Of a DNA stretch of 25,552 bases, positions 1 through 7,520 are shown piece after piece (within the stretch, counting starts at the first letter, position 1; every line of letters starts with the position of its first letter). The stretch is from Aliidiomarina sp047920995. Its GTDB lineage: Bacteria; Pseudomonadota; Gammaproteobacteria; Enterobacterales; Alteromonadaceae. Under the pieces are notes generated by a model. It was not told the DNA's origin and searched no databases. It saw nothing but the letters and a program-made list of their open reading frames with translations. Position numbers and translations under genes: made by a program. The stretch covers positions 1-25,552 of the forward strand of contig NZ_JBLRWZ010000034.1 of the NCBI RefSeq assembly GCF_047920995.1, given 5' to 3'.

Positions 1-4
1 GCCG

Positions 5-883
5 CTACTGTGCGCCAAGCGTAAGGCTTACTTCAAGATTATCAATAAGCCGAGTTTTGCCCAGGTAGGCAGCTACTAAAATCACCAGTTCACGCTCACC
101 TTCTTTTACTGCTCCTAAATCACGTTGGCTACGAATGCTTACATAATCTGGGGTAAAACCCGCCTGCTTCAACTGCAGTTGGCACCGGCTCTCAACGGTT
201 TTAATTTGTTCTTCGCTCACGCTAGTTGCATGCTGTTGCAAAGCAGTTGCAGCGCTTTGCATGGTGCGGTAAATAGCGGTTGCTTGCTCGCGTTCGGCCG
301 CCGCTAAGTAGCCATTTCGCGAGCTTAGCGCTAAGCCATTGCTGGCACGCTCAGTAGCTACACCGTGAATGATTACCGGCATCGAAAGATCATCCACCAT
401 AAGGCGAATTACCATCAGTTGCTGATAATCTTTTTTGCCAAATACCGCATGATCAGGCTGTACCATATTGAACAGCTTGTTCACGATAGTGGCCACACCG
501 CGAAAATGCCCGGGCCTTGAAGCTCCGCAAAGAATATCGCTGATCGCTGGCACTTCAATAAAGGTTTGCTCGGCTAAACCACGTGGGTACACCATATCAG
601 TAGTAGGCGTAAATACCGCATGCGCTCCTGCTTGTTCGAGTTTTTCCATATCAGCGGCAAGGGTACGCGGATAGCTATCCAAATCTTCGTTAGCGCCAAA
701 CTGCATTGGGTTTACATAAATACTTACGATCACTTTATCAGCAAGTGTTTTGGCATGCTCCACTAAGCGTAAATGACCAGCATGTAAGTTGCCCATGGTG
801 GGCACAAAAGCCACACTGGCCCGCTCATTTGCCCAGGCCGTACGGGTGTTTCGAAGCGCTTCAAGGGTGCTTAGCTGTAGCAT
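5..883 (-). CDS. panC: Pantothenate synthetase (pantoate--beta-alanine ligase)
   Basis: PanC joins pantoate to beta-alanine using ATP in the cytoplasm, the last step of pantothenate synthesis before coenzyme A. The 292-residue product has full family length. It shows the nucleotidyltransferase HxGH motif (HAGH, residues 34-37, within PTMGNLHAGH), the FGKKDYQQ segment at 148-155 and the KMSKS-like LSSRN at 186-190. The gene is complete, with a TAG stop at positions 5-7. It lies 69 bases downstream of panB on the same strand, so the pair is probably co-transcribed. The ribosome site before the ATG is weak (GAGAAA). No terminator can be seen because the window ends. The E. coli-like order pcnB-folK-panB-panC supports the call. 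Confidence 0.98.
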   Translation of the reverse strand: MLQLSTLEALRNTRTAWANERASVAFVPTMGNLHAGHLRLVEHAKTLADKVIVSIYVNPMQFGANEDLDSYPRTLAADMEKLEQAGAHAVFTPTTDMVYPRGLAEQTFIEVPAISDILCGASRPGHFRGVATIVNKLFNMVQPDHAVFGKKDYQQLMVIRLMVDDLSMPVIIHGVATERASNGLALSSRNGYLAAAEREQATAIYRTMQSAATALQQHATSVSEEQIKTVESRCQLQLKQAGFTPDYVSIRSQRDLGAVKEGERELVILVAAYLGKTRLIDNLEVSLTLGAQ

Positions 884-952
884 AACGATTTCTCTGTTCT
901 GTAGTGCGATTCAGTGCAACACGGTTGGTGCAGCTTAATCTGGACATCGCTG

Positions 953-1750
953 CTATTCAGCGAAGCTATGTTCGGGCCCCGGAAAACTTCCATCTCGCAC
1001 TGCACTTACATAAGCGCTAACAGCGGCGGCAAGGCTATCGTGGCCGGTTAAAAAGTTTTTGGTGAATTTAGGTAAATAATCCGCGTTCATACCAAGCATA
1101 TCGTGCATTACCAAAATTTGCCCATCGGTGCGGTTGCCGGCACCAATGCCGATTACCGGCATGTTTACGGCTTGTGAAACGCGCTCACCAACATCACTTG
1201 GAATGCATTCCACAACAGCTAATTGCGCACCAGCAGCTTCTAGCGCTTGGGCATCATGTACTAATTTATCGGCCGCTTCACTATTGCGCCCTTGCACCTT
1301 ATAGCCGCCAATTACATTTACGGATTGCGGTAATAAGCCAAGATGCGCACATACTGGAATTCCTTGGCGCGTTAATGCGGTTACGATCGGCACTAGCCAT
1401 TCGCCACCTTCAAGTTTTACCATGTTGGCACCAGCACGCATAAGTGTTGCTGCTTCTTGGCAGGCGGTAGCCACATCCGGATAGCTCATAAACGGCATGT
1501 CGGCGATAACAAATGCATTTTTAGCGCCATTGCGAACACAGGTAGTGTGGTAGGCCACATCTTGCGTGGTTACCGGTAAGGTAGAATCAAGCCCTTGCAA
1601 CACCATTCCCAGTGAATCACCTACCAGCATCACATCCACACCGTTATCCGCAAAAAGTTTTGCGAAGCTCGCATCATAGGCGGTAAGGGCGGTAATTTTC
1701 TTGCCCTCTTGCTTCATTTTGAGTAATCCAGCAGTACGAATTCGGCTCAT
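953..1750 (-). CDS. panB: 3-methyl-2-oxobutanoate hydroxymethyltransferase
   Basis: PanB transfers a one-carbon unit from methylene-tetrahydrofolate to 2-oxoisovalerate, giving ketopantoate, the committed step of pantothenate synthesis. The 265-residue TIM-barrel protein is of normal length. Expected metal ligands are visible as D45 (in VGDSLGMV) and D84 (in IADMPFMSY), with E114 in KLEGG. The catalytic glutamate is E181 in VVECIP. The ATG is preceded by AGGA at about 8 bases. It follows folK by 26 bases and precedes panC by 69 bases. Placing folK and panB together links folate supply to a folate-using enzyme; that functional link is inference, while the gene order itself is a common gammaproteobacterial arrangement. 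Confidence 0.98.
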   Translation of the reverse strand: MSRIRTAGLLKMKQEGKKITALTAYDASFAKLFADNGVDVMLVGDSLGMVLQGLDSTLPVTTQDVAYHTTCVRNGAKNAFVIADMPFMSYPDVATACQEAATLMRAGANMVKLEGGEWLVPIVTALTRQGIPVCAHLGLLPQSVNVIGGYKVQGRNSEAADKLVHDAQALEAAGAQLAVVECIPSDVGERVSQAVNMPVIGIGAGNRTDGQILVMHDMLGMNADYLPKFTKNFLTGHDSLAAAVSAYVSAVRDGSFPGPEHSFAE

Positions 1751-1776
1751 AGCGTGGTCCTGTGTATTGGTTTCAC

Positions 1777-2310
1777 CTAAAGTGAAGTAATGGGTGGGTG
1801 AGCAATAATGTGTAAACCATTCTTAGGAATGTTGGCTGCCGCCCACTGTACTGAGTTTCCGCTAGGTAAATCAAGTGTTGGTGCAATTTCAGCGAGTGGA
1901 ATTAATACAAACTCGCGTAACTCGAGGCCAGGATGAGGCACGCTTAAGCGCGAGGTTTGCATCGTTAACGGGGCGTTGTTTTGATACAGCAGCAGAATAT
2001 CTAAATCGAGGGTGCGTGGCCCCCAATGCTGGTTGCGCACTCTACCATGCTGATTTTCAATCTGTTGCAGTAAATCTAGGAGTTCAAGGGGAGCCAGTTC
2101 ACTCTGCAATGTAGCAACTGCATTAGTGTAATCGGGTTGATCTTGCGGCCCCATGGGCTTGCTTTGATATAGCGAAGAGCATTGCACCGCGCTAATGTGG
2201 GGATGCTGAGCAAGCGCATTCAGCGCGCTGGTAATGGCTTGCTCTGGGGTTGCTAAGTTCGCCCCAAGGCCAATGTAGCAACGATATGGTGCCACTGAGC
2301 TAGTACTCAT
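1777..2310 (-). CDS. folK: Dihydropterin pyrophosphokinase (HPPK)
   Basis: FolK transfers pyrophosphate from ATP to 6-hydroxymethyl-7,8-dihydropterin, a step of folate synthesis in the cytoplasm. The 177-residue protein has the opening CYIGLGANL and the HPPK signature WGPRTLDLDILL around residues 96-107, with Mg-binding aspartates D102 and D104. It starts with ATG only 5 bases after the pcnB stop, so translation may depend on ribosomes leaving pcnB; no clear Shine-Dalgarno is present. The C-terminal tail after about residue 155 is slightly longer than the E. coli protein and shows no extra domain. Confidence 0.97.
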   Translation of the reverse strand: MSTSSVAPYRCYIGLGANLATPEQAITSALNALAQHPHISAVQCSSLYQSKPMGPQDQPDYTNAVATLQSELAPLELLDLLQQIENQHGRVRNQHWGPRTLDLDILLLYQNNAPLTMQTSRLSVPHPGLELREFVLIPLAEIAPTLDLPSGNSVQWAAANIPKNGLHIIAHPPITSL

Positions 2311-2315
2311 GAGTG

Positions 2316-3728
2316 CTACCCGTTATTACCGGTGCTACCACCTGTGCTTGGCCCCGATTTCCGGCGATTCGGGCCACGTTTACGTGGGCGCCGAGCTGAT
2401 TTCGGTTTGGTGCCAGTTGCTTGAACTTCGTTCGGGTTTTGTTTCTGATAATCGGTCCAGAACTTACCAAGCTCAATCAGTTCTTTATTATTTTCCACCT
2501 TGCCGCGCAGTAGCAAGAAATCATAGCCAGCGCGAAACTTAGGATGGCTAAGTAAGCGCAACGCACGGCGCGGATGAGTTTGTTGCAACCTGAGTTGCAA
2601 CAACCAAATATCACGCATGGGAATACTGAAGCGCTTAGGAATAGAAATACTGCGGGATTGCCGGCTGAGCGTATCAGCAGCAGCAATTTGCATCGCATCG
2701 TATATTGGTAAACCACTTTCTTGCACAATTTCATCGGCGCGCGCCGACATTGGGTACCACAACAAGGCGGCAAATAAATAGGCCGGATTTACGCCCTTAT
2801 CGATACCAAGGCGTTGATCCGTATCGGCAAATACTTGGTTGGCAATGCGGTATTCAAGGCTATCATGTTGCTTCAACGGTGCTTTCAGTACCGGAAATAG
2901 ATATTGGAACAAATTCAGTTCCGTAAGGCGTTCGAAGTTTGCTTGCGCACGATTGGCCAAGAATAACTTTAAGAACTCTTCAAACAAACGCGCGGGCGGA
3001 ATGTTATCCAACAAACCCGATAAGCGTTTAATCGGCTCTTCTGTTTGTTGTTCAATTCGCAAACCCAGTTTAGTGGCGAAACGAACAGCCCGTAACATCC
3101 GTACCGGATCTTCCCGGTAGCGTTGCTCTGGGTCGCCTAATAAACGCACTAGCCCTTGTTCTAAATCGGCGATACCGTTGGCGAAATCATAAATCGCGAA
3201 ATCGGCAATTGAGTAATACAGTGCATTAATAGTGAAATCGCGGCGCTGGGCATCTTCTTCAATAGTGCCGTACACATTATCGCGCACCAACATACCATCT
3301 TCATTTTGTTTGGAGATGTTTTGGCCACTATCACTTTCATCGGAATGATGGCCACGAAAGGTTGCTACTTCAATGATATCTCGGCCATATACAATGTGTG
3401 CTAAGCGAAAGCGGCGGCCGATGAGGCGGCAATTACGGAATAAGCTACGAATTTGCTCAGGGCTGGCATTAGTGGCCACATCAAAATCTTTCGGTACTAC
3501 CCCAAGTAACAAATCACGCACGCAACCGCCCACTAGGTAGGCTTCGAAGCCACCTTTGTGTAAACGGTATAATACCTTCAGGGCATTTTCAGAAATGTCA
3601 TTGCGCGAAATAGGGTGCTTCGAGCGTGGTATTTTGATTGGTTCAGGTAACACTTCAGCTACTGCACTCACGCTTTTAGCGGGCAGCATTTTTTTAGCAA
3701 ATTTAGCGAGTTGCTTAATAATCGCCAT
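2316..3728 (-). CDS. pcnB: Poly(A) polymerase I
   Basis: PcnB adds 3' poly(A) tails to RNA, which promotes decay and controls plasmid copy number through antisense RNA turnover in E. coli. Counting from the ATG at 3728 the protein has 470 residues. The nucleotidyltransferase signature is GG at 67-68 followed by DFD at 81-83 (LVGGCVRDLLLG, PKDFDVAT). Conserved RNCRLIGRRFRLAH and EEDAQRRDFTINALYYS blocks follow, and the C-terminal tail is Lys/Arg-rich like that of E. coli. An in-frame TTG at 3779 would add 17 residues but has little support. The Shine-Dalgarno AAGGAG (3730-3735) is only 1 base from the ATG yet 7 bases from the ATT at 3720-3722, which aligns with the AUU start of E. coli pcnB. 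True initiation may therefore be at ATT, making 468 residues. Confidence 0.95.
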   Translation of the reverse strand: MAIIKQLAKFAKKMLPAKSVSAVAEVLPEPIKIPRSKHPISRNDISENALKVLYRLHKGGFEAYLVGGCVRDLLLGVVPKDFDVATNASPEQIRSLFRNCRLIGRRFRLAHIVYGRDIIEVATFRGHHSDESDSGQNISKQNEDGMLVRDNVYGTIEEDAQRRDFTINALYYSIADFAIYDFANGIADLEQGLVRLLGDPEQRYREDPVRMLRAVRFATKLGLRIEQQTEEPIKRLSGLLDNIPPARLFEEFLKLFLANRAQANFERLTELNLFQYLFPVLKAPLKQHDSLEYRIANQVFADTDQRLGIDKGVNPAYLFAALLWYPMSARADEIVQESGLPIYDAMQIAAADTLSRQSRSISIPKRFSIPMRDIWLLQLRLQQTHPRRALRLLSHPKFRAGYDFLLLRGKVENNKELIELGKFWTDYQKQNPNEVQATGTKPKSARRPRKRGPNRRKSGPSTGGSTGNNG

Positions 3729-3828
3729 ACTCCTTATAAACTCATTTAGCGGTGCACTCGTTGCACAAATTGGCGGCAATTTTAACCTACTTTTATGCTA
3801 GCAGCCATTCGTTTCATGAACCACGCAG

Positions 3829-4743
3829 TTATTCTTTTGCAAAACCGGCCTCAGGCGTACTTGCATACCTGCCCTGCCAAGCGTGCGCCGCAATCTGCAA
3901 ATATGCTTCCAGCGAATCGTATTCGTTTGGGTGCGGTAATTTAAGGCCCAGCGCATTACTTGCCATATGTAAGTTCTCTGCCGCATTCGCCGCGATAATG
4001 GGCGTTGCATGATTCTGCTTACTGAGCTTGCGGCCATCCTCACCAAGGATAAGAGGCAAGTGCGCTAAACGCGGCAGAGAAACGCCTTTATCGAGTTGGC
4101 TAAAAATTTGCCAAAGGGTAAGTTGCCAACCACTGGCGTGCAATAAATCTTCGCCACGTACAATATCAGTAATTCCGCTGGCATAATCATCTGCCACTAC
4201 AGCCAGTTGATAAGCCCATAATTGGTCGCGGCGGCGCAGTACAAAATCTTCATTCGCTAATGCAGGTGCTAACTGTACGCTACCATGCCAACGATCAAAG
4301 AATTGTTGCACTGGGTTTAGATTAAGCAGGCGAACAGCAGCGCCATTAGGGGCCCGCTGCAAATTACGGCAAAAGCCATCGTAATGATTACCGCGTGCTT
4401 TAATTTCGGCTCGTGTGCAGGTACAAAAATAGGTAAGCCCTGCAGCTTGTAGTTGCTGAAGGCGTTGTAGATAGCGCGGCGAATTTTGGCTTTGCCAGGT
4501 AACAGGCTCATCCCAATACAAACCGTGGCTTTCAAGTTGCTGCAAAATGGTATCGGCTGCACCCGCAATTTCACGAGGTGGATCGATATCTTCAATGCGC
4601 ACTAGCCAAGTGCCGTGATGAGCGCGGGCATCGAGGTAGCTACCTAAAGCAGCTACCAACGAACCAGCATGCAGCGGCCCGGAAGGGCTAGGGGCGAACC
4701 GCCCACGATAGCTAGGAACCGCTGCTGGTGTTGCCATAGGCAT
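3829..4743 (-). CDS. gluQ: Glutamyl-Q tRNA(Asp) synthetase
   Basis: GluQ-RS is a truncated glutamyl-tRNA synthetase without an anticodon-binding domain. It attaches glutamate to queuosine at position 34 of tRNA(Asp). The 304-residue protein shows the class I motif HAGS at 25-28 (PSPSGPLHAGS). Probable zinc ligands are C107, C109, Y121 and C125. KLSKQ (239-243) replaces KMSKS. The start could be the ATG at 4743 or the one two codons later (4737); neither has a strong ribosome site. It lies 7 bases after the dksA stop, a linkage that is conserved in gammaproteobacteria and often gives dksA-gluQ read-through. Confidence 0.97.
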   Translation of the reverse strand: MPMATPAAVPSYRGRFAPSPSGPLHAGSLVAALGSYLDARAHHGTWLVRIEDIDPPREIAGAADTILQQLESHGLYWDEPVTWQSQNSPRYLQRLQQLQAAGLTYFCTCTRAEIKARGNHYDGFCRNLQRAPNGAAVRLLNLNPVQQFFDRWHGSVQLAPALANEDFVLRRRDQLWAYQLAVVADDYASGITDIVRGEDLLHASGWQLTLWQIFSQLDKGVSLPRLAHLPLILGEDGRKLSKQNHATPIIAANAAENLHMASNALGLKLPHPNEYDSLEAYLQIAAHAWQGRYASTPEAGFAKE

Positions 4744-4750
4744 TTGGCAA

Positions 4751-5206
4751 TTAATGCCCTTTCATTTGCTTTTCGCGGATTTCGGCAAGGCTCTTACAAT
4801 CGATACATAAATCAGCTGTAGGCCGAGCTTCTAAACGCCGAATACCAATTTCAATGCCGCAAGATTCGCAGTAACCGAAATCATTGCGCTCAATTAGCTC
4901 GAGCGTTTTTTCGATTTTCTTAATCAGCTTACGCTCCCGATCCCGGGTACGTAGCTCAATCGCAAACTCTTCTTCTTGCGCTGCACGATCAACTGGATCA
5001 GCGTAATTCGAAGCTTCTTCCTTCAAATGCCCAACGGTGCGATCCACTTCTTCGCGTAACTGCGAGCGCCAGGCTTGGAGAATACGGCGAAAGTGCTCAC
5101 GTTGCGCATCATTCATGTATTCTTCGCCTGCTTTCTCTTGGTATGGCGATAAATCAGCCATAGCCAAAACCCCGTGCGCTTTCTTTTCCTTAGCCGCATC
5201 AGACAT
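4751..5206 (-). CDS. dksA: RNA polymerase-binding transcription factor DksA
   Basis: DksA enters the RNA polymerase secondary channel and, with ppGpp, represses rRNA promoters and activates amino-acid promoters. The 151-residue protein matches E. coli DksA closely. The coiled-coil tip carries the acidic pair D70 and D73 (DPVDRA), and the zinc finger has C113, C116, C134 and C137 (CESC and CIDC), so this is the canonical zinc form. The start has a strong GGAGG at 9 bases. It heads the run gluQ-pcnB-folK-panB-panC. A separate promoter candidate lies just upstream, so dksA need not depend on sfsA transcription. Confidence 0.98.
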   Translation of the reverse strand: MSDAAKEKKAHGVLAMADLSPYQEKAGEEYMNDAQREHFRRILQAWRSQLREEVDRTVGHLKEEASNYADPVDRAAQEEEFAIELRTRDRERKLIKKIEKTLELIERNDFGYCESCGIEIGIRRLEARPTADLCIDCKSLAEIREKQMKGH

Positions 5207-5215
5207 GTTTTCAAT

Positions 5216-5226
5216 CCTCCAGGAGG
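5216..5226 (-). promoter_or_regulatory. Self-complementary dksA ribosome-binding site
   Basis: The Shine-Dalgarno of dksA (GGAGG at 5216-5220 on the minus strand) is immediately preceded by its own complement, giving CCTCCTGGAGG. The mRNA could form a CCTC/GAGG mini-hairpin with a 3-base loop that hides the ribosome site. The palindrome is seen directly; any regulatory effect is inference, and the stem is only 4 bp. Confidence 0.4.
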
Positions 5227-5271
5227 CGATACCTACCTAAAAATAAGCCCACTCAAATAAAAAGATGGGTA

Positions 5272-5300
5272 TGTATATCAGAATAAAATAAGGCGTGCAA
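5272..5300 (-). promoter_or_regulatory. Putative dksA promoter
   Basis: On the minus strand TTGCAC (5295-5300) is followed after 17 bases by TATACA (5272-5277), preceded by TG in the extended -10 position (TGATATACA). This would start dksA transcription near 5265, with a leader of about 60 bases. The fit is moderate (3/6 at -35, 4/6 at -10 plus TGn). It lies in the 136-base gap between sfsA and dksA. Confidence 0.5.
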
Positions 5301-5342
5301 TTTAATCGCCAGCGGCCTTAGTTGGGGCACATTACGCAAATT

Positions 5343-6059
5343 TCAAGGTTGCTGCTGTGAATTACTGCCAGTACAAACAATTTTTTTCTCACTAATGTTA
5401 AAGAATACTTCGATGATTTCCACACCGGCTGCTTTGGCTTCTGCTAGTAGCTCGCTATAGCGTGGGTCTATATGTACAGCAGGACGCACATTTTGGATCG
5501 CAGAATGCAACACCGCATATACCAATACCGCGCGATAACCTTCAGCCCGCATTGCCATTAGCGCCGCTAGATGTTTGTGCCCTCGAGTAGACACTGCGTC
5601 GGGAAAGTATCCTTGGCCATCTTCGCACAGGGTTACACTTTTCACTTCTACGAAGGCATCAGCAGCACTGCCCGCACTCAATTTAATATCCACGCGGCTA
5701 TTCTCGGCATACTTCACTTCCCGTTGTAGGGTGGCGTAGCCGTTTAACTCAGCAATGTGGCCATCGTGAATGGCTTGCTCTACTAAACTATTGGCGCGGC
5801 CCGTATTCACGCATATCCAATCACCGCTTTTGGTATGGGTAAGCTCCCAAGTATGGGGGTATTTGCGGTTTTTGTTGCTACTTGTGCTAAACCAAATCGT
5901 GCTGCCGGGTTCAGCGCAACCTGTCATTGCACCGGTGTTGGGGCAGTGAATGGTAATCACATCACCAGCATTTGTTTCAATATCAGCCAAGAAACGTTTG
6001 TATCTTCGGTGTAGAATAGCGTTATTCAAAGGGGCATTGTGTGGCAGTTCAAATTGCAT
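5343..6059 (-). CDS. sfsA: SfsA family protein (sugar fermentation stimulation protein A)
   Basis: SfsA is a conserved protein with nuclease-like fold and reported nucleic-acid binding; its exact role is unsettled. The product is 238 residues from the ATG at 6059. An in-frame GTG two codons upstream is less likely, because GGGAAAG sits about 9 bases from the ATG but only about 3 from the GTG. Family blocks are visible: HRRYKRFLADI near the N-terminus, HCPNTGAMTGC, then VEVKSVTL and FPDAVSTRGHKHL, which hold the likely catalytic acidic and lysine residues. It lies upstream of dksA as in E. coli and is divergent from pepB. No terminator is visible between sfsA and dksA, so read-through is possible. 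Confidence 0.96.
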   Translation of the reverse strand: MQFELPHNAPLNNAILHRRYKRFLADIETNAGDVITIHCPNTGAMTGCAEPGSTIWFSTSSNKNRKYPHTWELTHTKSGDWICVNTGRANSLVEQAIHDGHIAELNGYATLQREVKYAENSRVDIKLSAGSAADAFVEVKSVTLCEDGQGYFPDAVSTRGHKHLAALMAMRAEGYRAVLVYAVLHSAIQNVRPAVHIDPRYSELLAEAKAAGVEIIEVFFNISEKKIVCTGSNSQQQP

Positions 6060-6087
6060 CGGCACTTGCTTTCCCGTTACAGTGTTA

Positions 6088-6116
6088 ATTCAAAGTGTGA
6101 AAGTTTCGATTAGCAA
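6088..6116 (-). promoter_or_regulatory. Putative sfsA promoter
   Basis: On the minus strand TTGCTA (6111-6116) and TTGAAT (6088-6093) are separated by 17 bases, each matching 4/6 of the sigma-70 consensus. They lie in the 103-base gap shared with divergent pepB. On the plus strand a -10-like TATGAT (6128-6133) lies in a suitable place for pepB but lacks a good -35. Support is by inspection only. Confidence 0.35.
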
Positions 6117-6162
6117 CTTTCCTGCTTTATGATTCCAGGCAAAATACGCGGAGATTATTATT

Positions 6163-7461
6163 ATGTCTAGTGCAGTACCGGTTCACTTAACAGAAACGCC
6201 AGCCCCAGCTCATTATCGCGGCACTAGCCGTTGTTATTTAAATGATGCTGGTATGCATGTAATTTTACAGGGCGATGAAGCGTTGTTATTACGCAGCATT
6301 CAACAAGCAGGGCGTAAGCTTGAGCAACTAGGAATCACCGAGATTGAGCCAGTAGGAAGTAACTGGAATGTAGATCGACAGTGGGCGTTAAGTATGGGCT
6401 TTACAGATACCAAAAGCACCAACCAGGTAAACTTCCAAGCTGCAGATAAACCGCAACTGCAGGCGATTACCGAAGCAAGCCGGTGGGCACGAGAGCTGAT
6501 TAATTTACCATCTGCAGAAATCTATCCAGAAGAGTTGTGCGAGCGGGTAGTGGAAAAACTTACCCAAGCCGCTGGTAAGCACATCTCCCATCGCTTGGTT
6601 GCTGGCGATGCGTTATTAGAAGAGGGTTGGTATGGCATTCATACGGTTGGCCGCGCCAGTAAACGCGCTCCAGCGTTATTAGAGCTTGATTTTAATCCAA
6701 CCGGTGATGATAGTGCCGCAATTGATTTTGCCTTAATTGGTAAAGGAATTACGTTCGATACGGGCGGATACAGCATTAAAAGTAACGAAGGCATGGTGGC
6801 AATGAAGTGCGATATGGGTGGCGCAGCCACTGTTGCAGCAGCACTTCTGTTGGCTATTAAAAATGGCCTGAACAAACGCGTAAAACTGCTACTGTGCTGT
6901 GCTGAAAACATGATTGATGGTACCGCTTATAAAAATGGCGATATCATTACTTACAAGAATGGCGTTACTGTGGAAATTGTAAACACGGATGCTGAAGGCC
7001 GAGTTGTGTTAGCGGATGGTTTATTACGTGCTGGCGAATTGGGTGCGAAGCGCATTATTGATGCCGCTACGTTAACGGGCGCAGCGCAAGTTGCTGTAGG
7101 TACAGAATATAATGCGTTATTCAGTGTAGATGAAGAGTTCGCCGAGTTCGCATTGCAAGCAGCGAAAGCGGAAGCTGAACCATTGTGGCGTTTACCACTT
7201 ACCCCATGGCATCAAGATAACTGCCCTTCAGCGTTTGCCGATACGGCGAATAGTAAGCCAATTAAAGGCGGTGGTGCCGGCGGTGCTAGTAACGCAGCGG
7301 GCTTCTTATTACGATTTGCTCCTGAACAAGGCAAAGGCTGGTTACATTTCGATTTAGCCGGTGCTTACCATGGCACTGCCAATGGCTTGTGGGCCGCAGG
7401 CGCCACTGGTTTGGGTATACGCAACATCGCGCGAATTTTAAACACGTACAATGAAGCGTAA
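6163..7461 (+). CDS. pepB: Aminopeptidase PepB (M17 leucyl aminopeptidase family)
   Basis: This is a cytoplasmic dinuclear metallo-aminopeptidase that removes N-terminal residues from peptides. At 432 residues it matches peptidase B rather than the longer PepA. The active site is complete: metal ligands K194, D199 (KGITFDTGG), D217 (KCDMGG), D276 and E278 within the M17 signature NTDAEGR (274-280), with catalytic K206 and R280. The ATG is preceded by GGAGA at about 9 bases. It is divergent from sfsA, and a hairpin terminator follows the stop. In E. coli pepB lies in the isc region; here it occupies the sfsA-hrpB interval where E. coli carries ligT/thpR. Confidence 0.95.
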   Translation: MSSAVPVHLTETPAPAHYRGTSRCYLNDAGMHVILQGDEALLLRSIQQAGRKLEQLGITEIEPVGSNWNVDRQWALSMGFTDTKSTNQVNFQAADKPQLQAITEASRWARELINLPSAEIYPEELCERVVEKLTQAAGKHISHRLVAGDALLEEGWYGIHTVGRASKRAPALLELDFNPTGDDSAAIDFALIGKGITFDTGGYSIKSNEGMVAMKCDMGGAATVAAALLLAIKNGLNKRVKLLLCCAENMIDGTAYKNGDIITYKNGVTVEIVNTDAEGRVVLADGLLRAGELGAKRIIDAATLTGAAQVAVGTEYNALFSVDEEFAEFALQAAKAEAEPLWRLPLTPWHQDNCPSAFADTANSKPIKGGGAGGASNAAGFLLRFAPEQGKGWLHFDLAGAYHGTANGLWAAGATGLGIRNIARILNTYNEA

Positions 7462-7475
7462 GTGAACTTCGTATA

Positions 7476-7500
7476 GGGGCTCTGTGGAGCCCCTTGTTGT
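7476..7500 (+). terminator. Terminator after pepB
   Basis: A perfect 7-bp GC-rich stem (GGGGCTC, loop TGTG, GAGCCCC; 7476-7493) is followed by TTGTTGT. A second small hairpin, GTTGT-AAGC-ACAAC (7496-7509), follows at once, just before hrpB. The T-run is interrupted, so termination may be partial and leave some read-through into hrpB. Confidence 0.7.
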
Positions 7501-7520
7501 AAGCACAACGATAGGTGCAT

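Noticed and set aside
3729..3779. TTG start giving a 17-residue longer PcnB
   Set aside because: No good ribosome site, the extension does not resemble known PcnB N-termini, and a strong SD lies downstream of it at 3730-3735.
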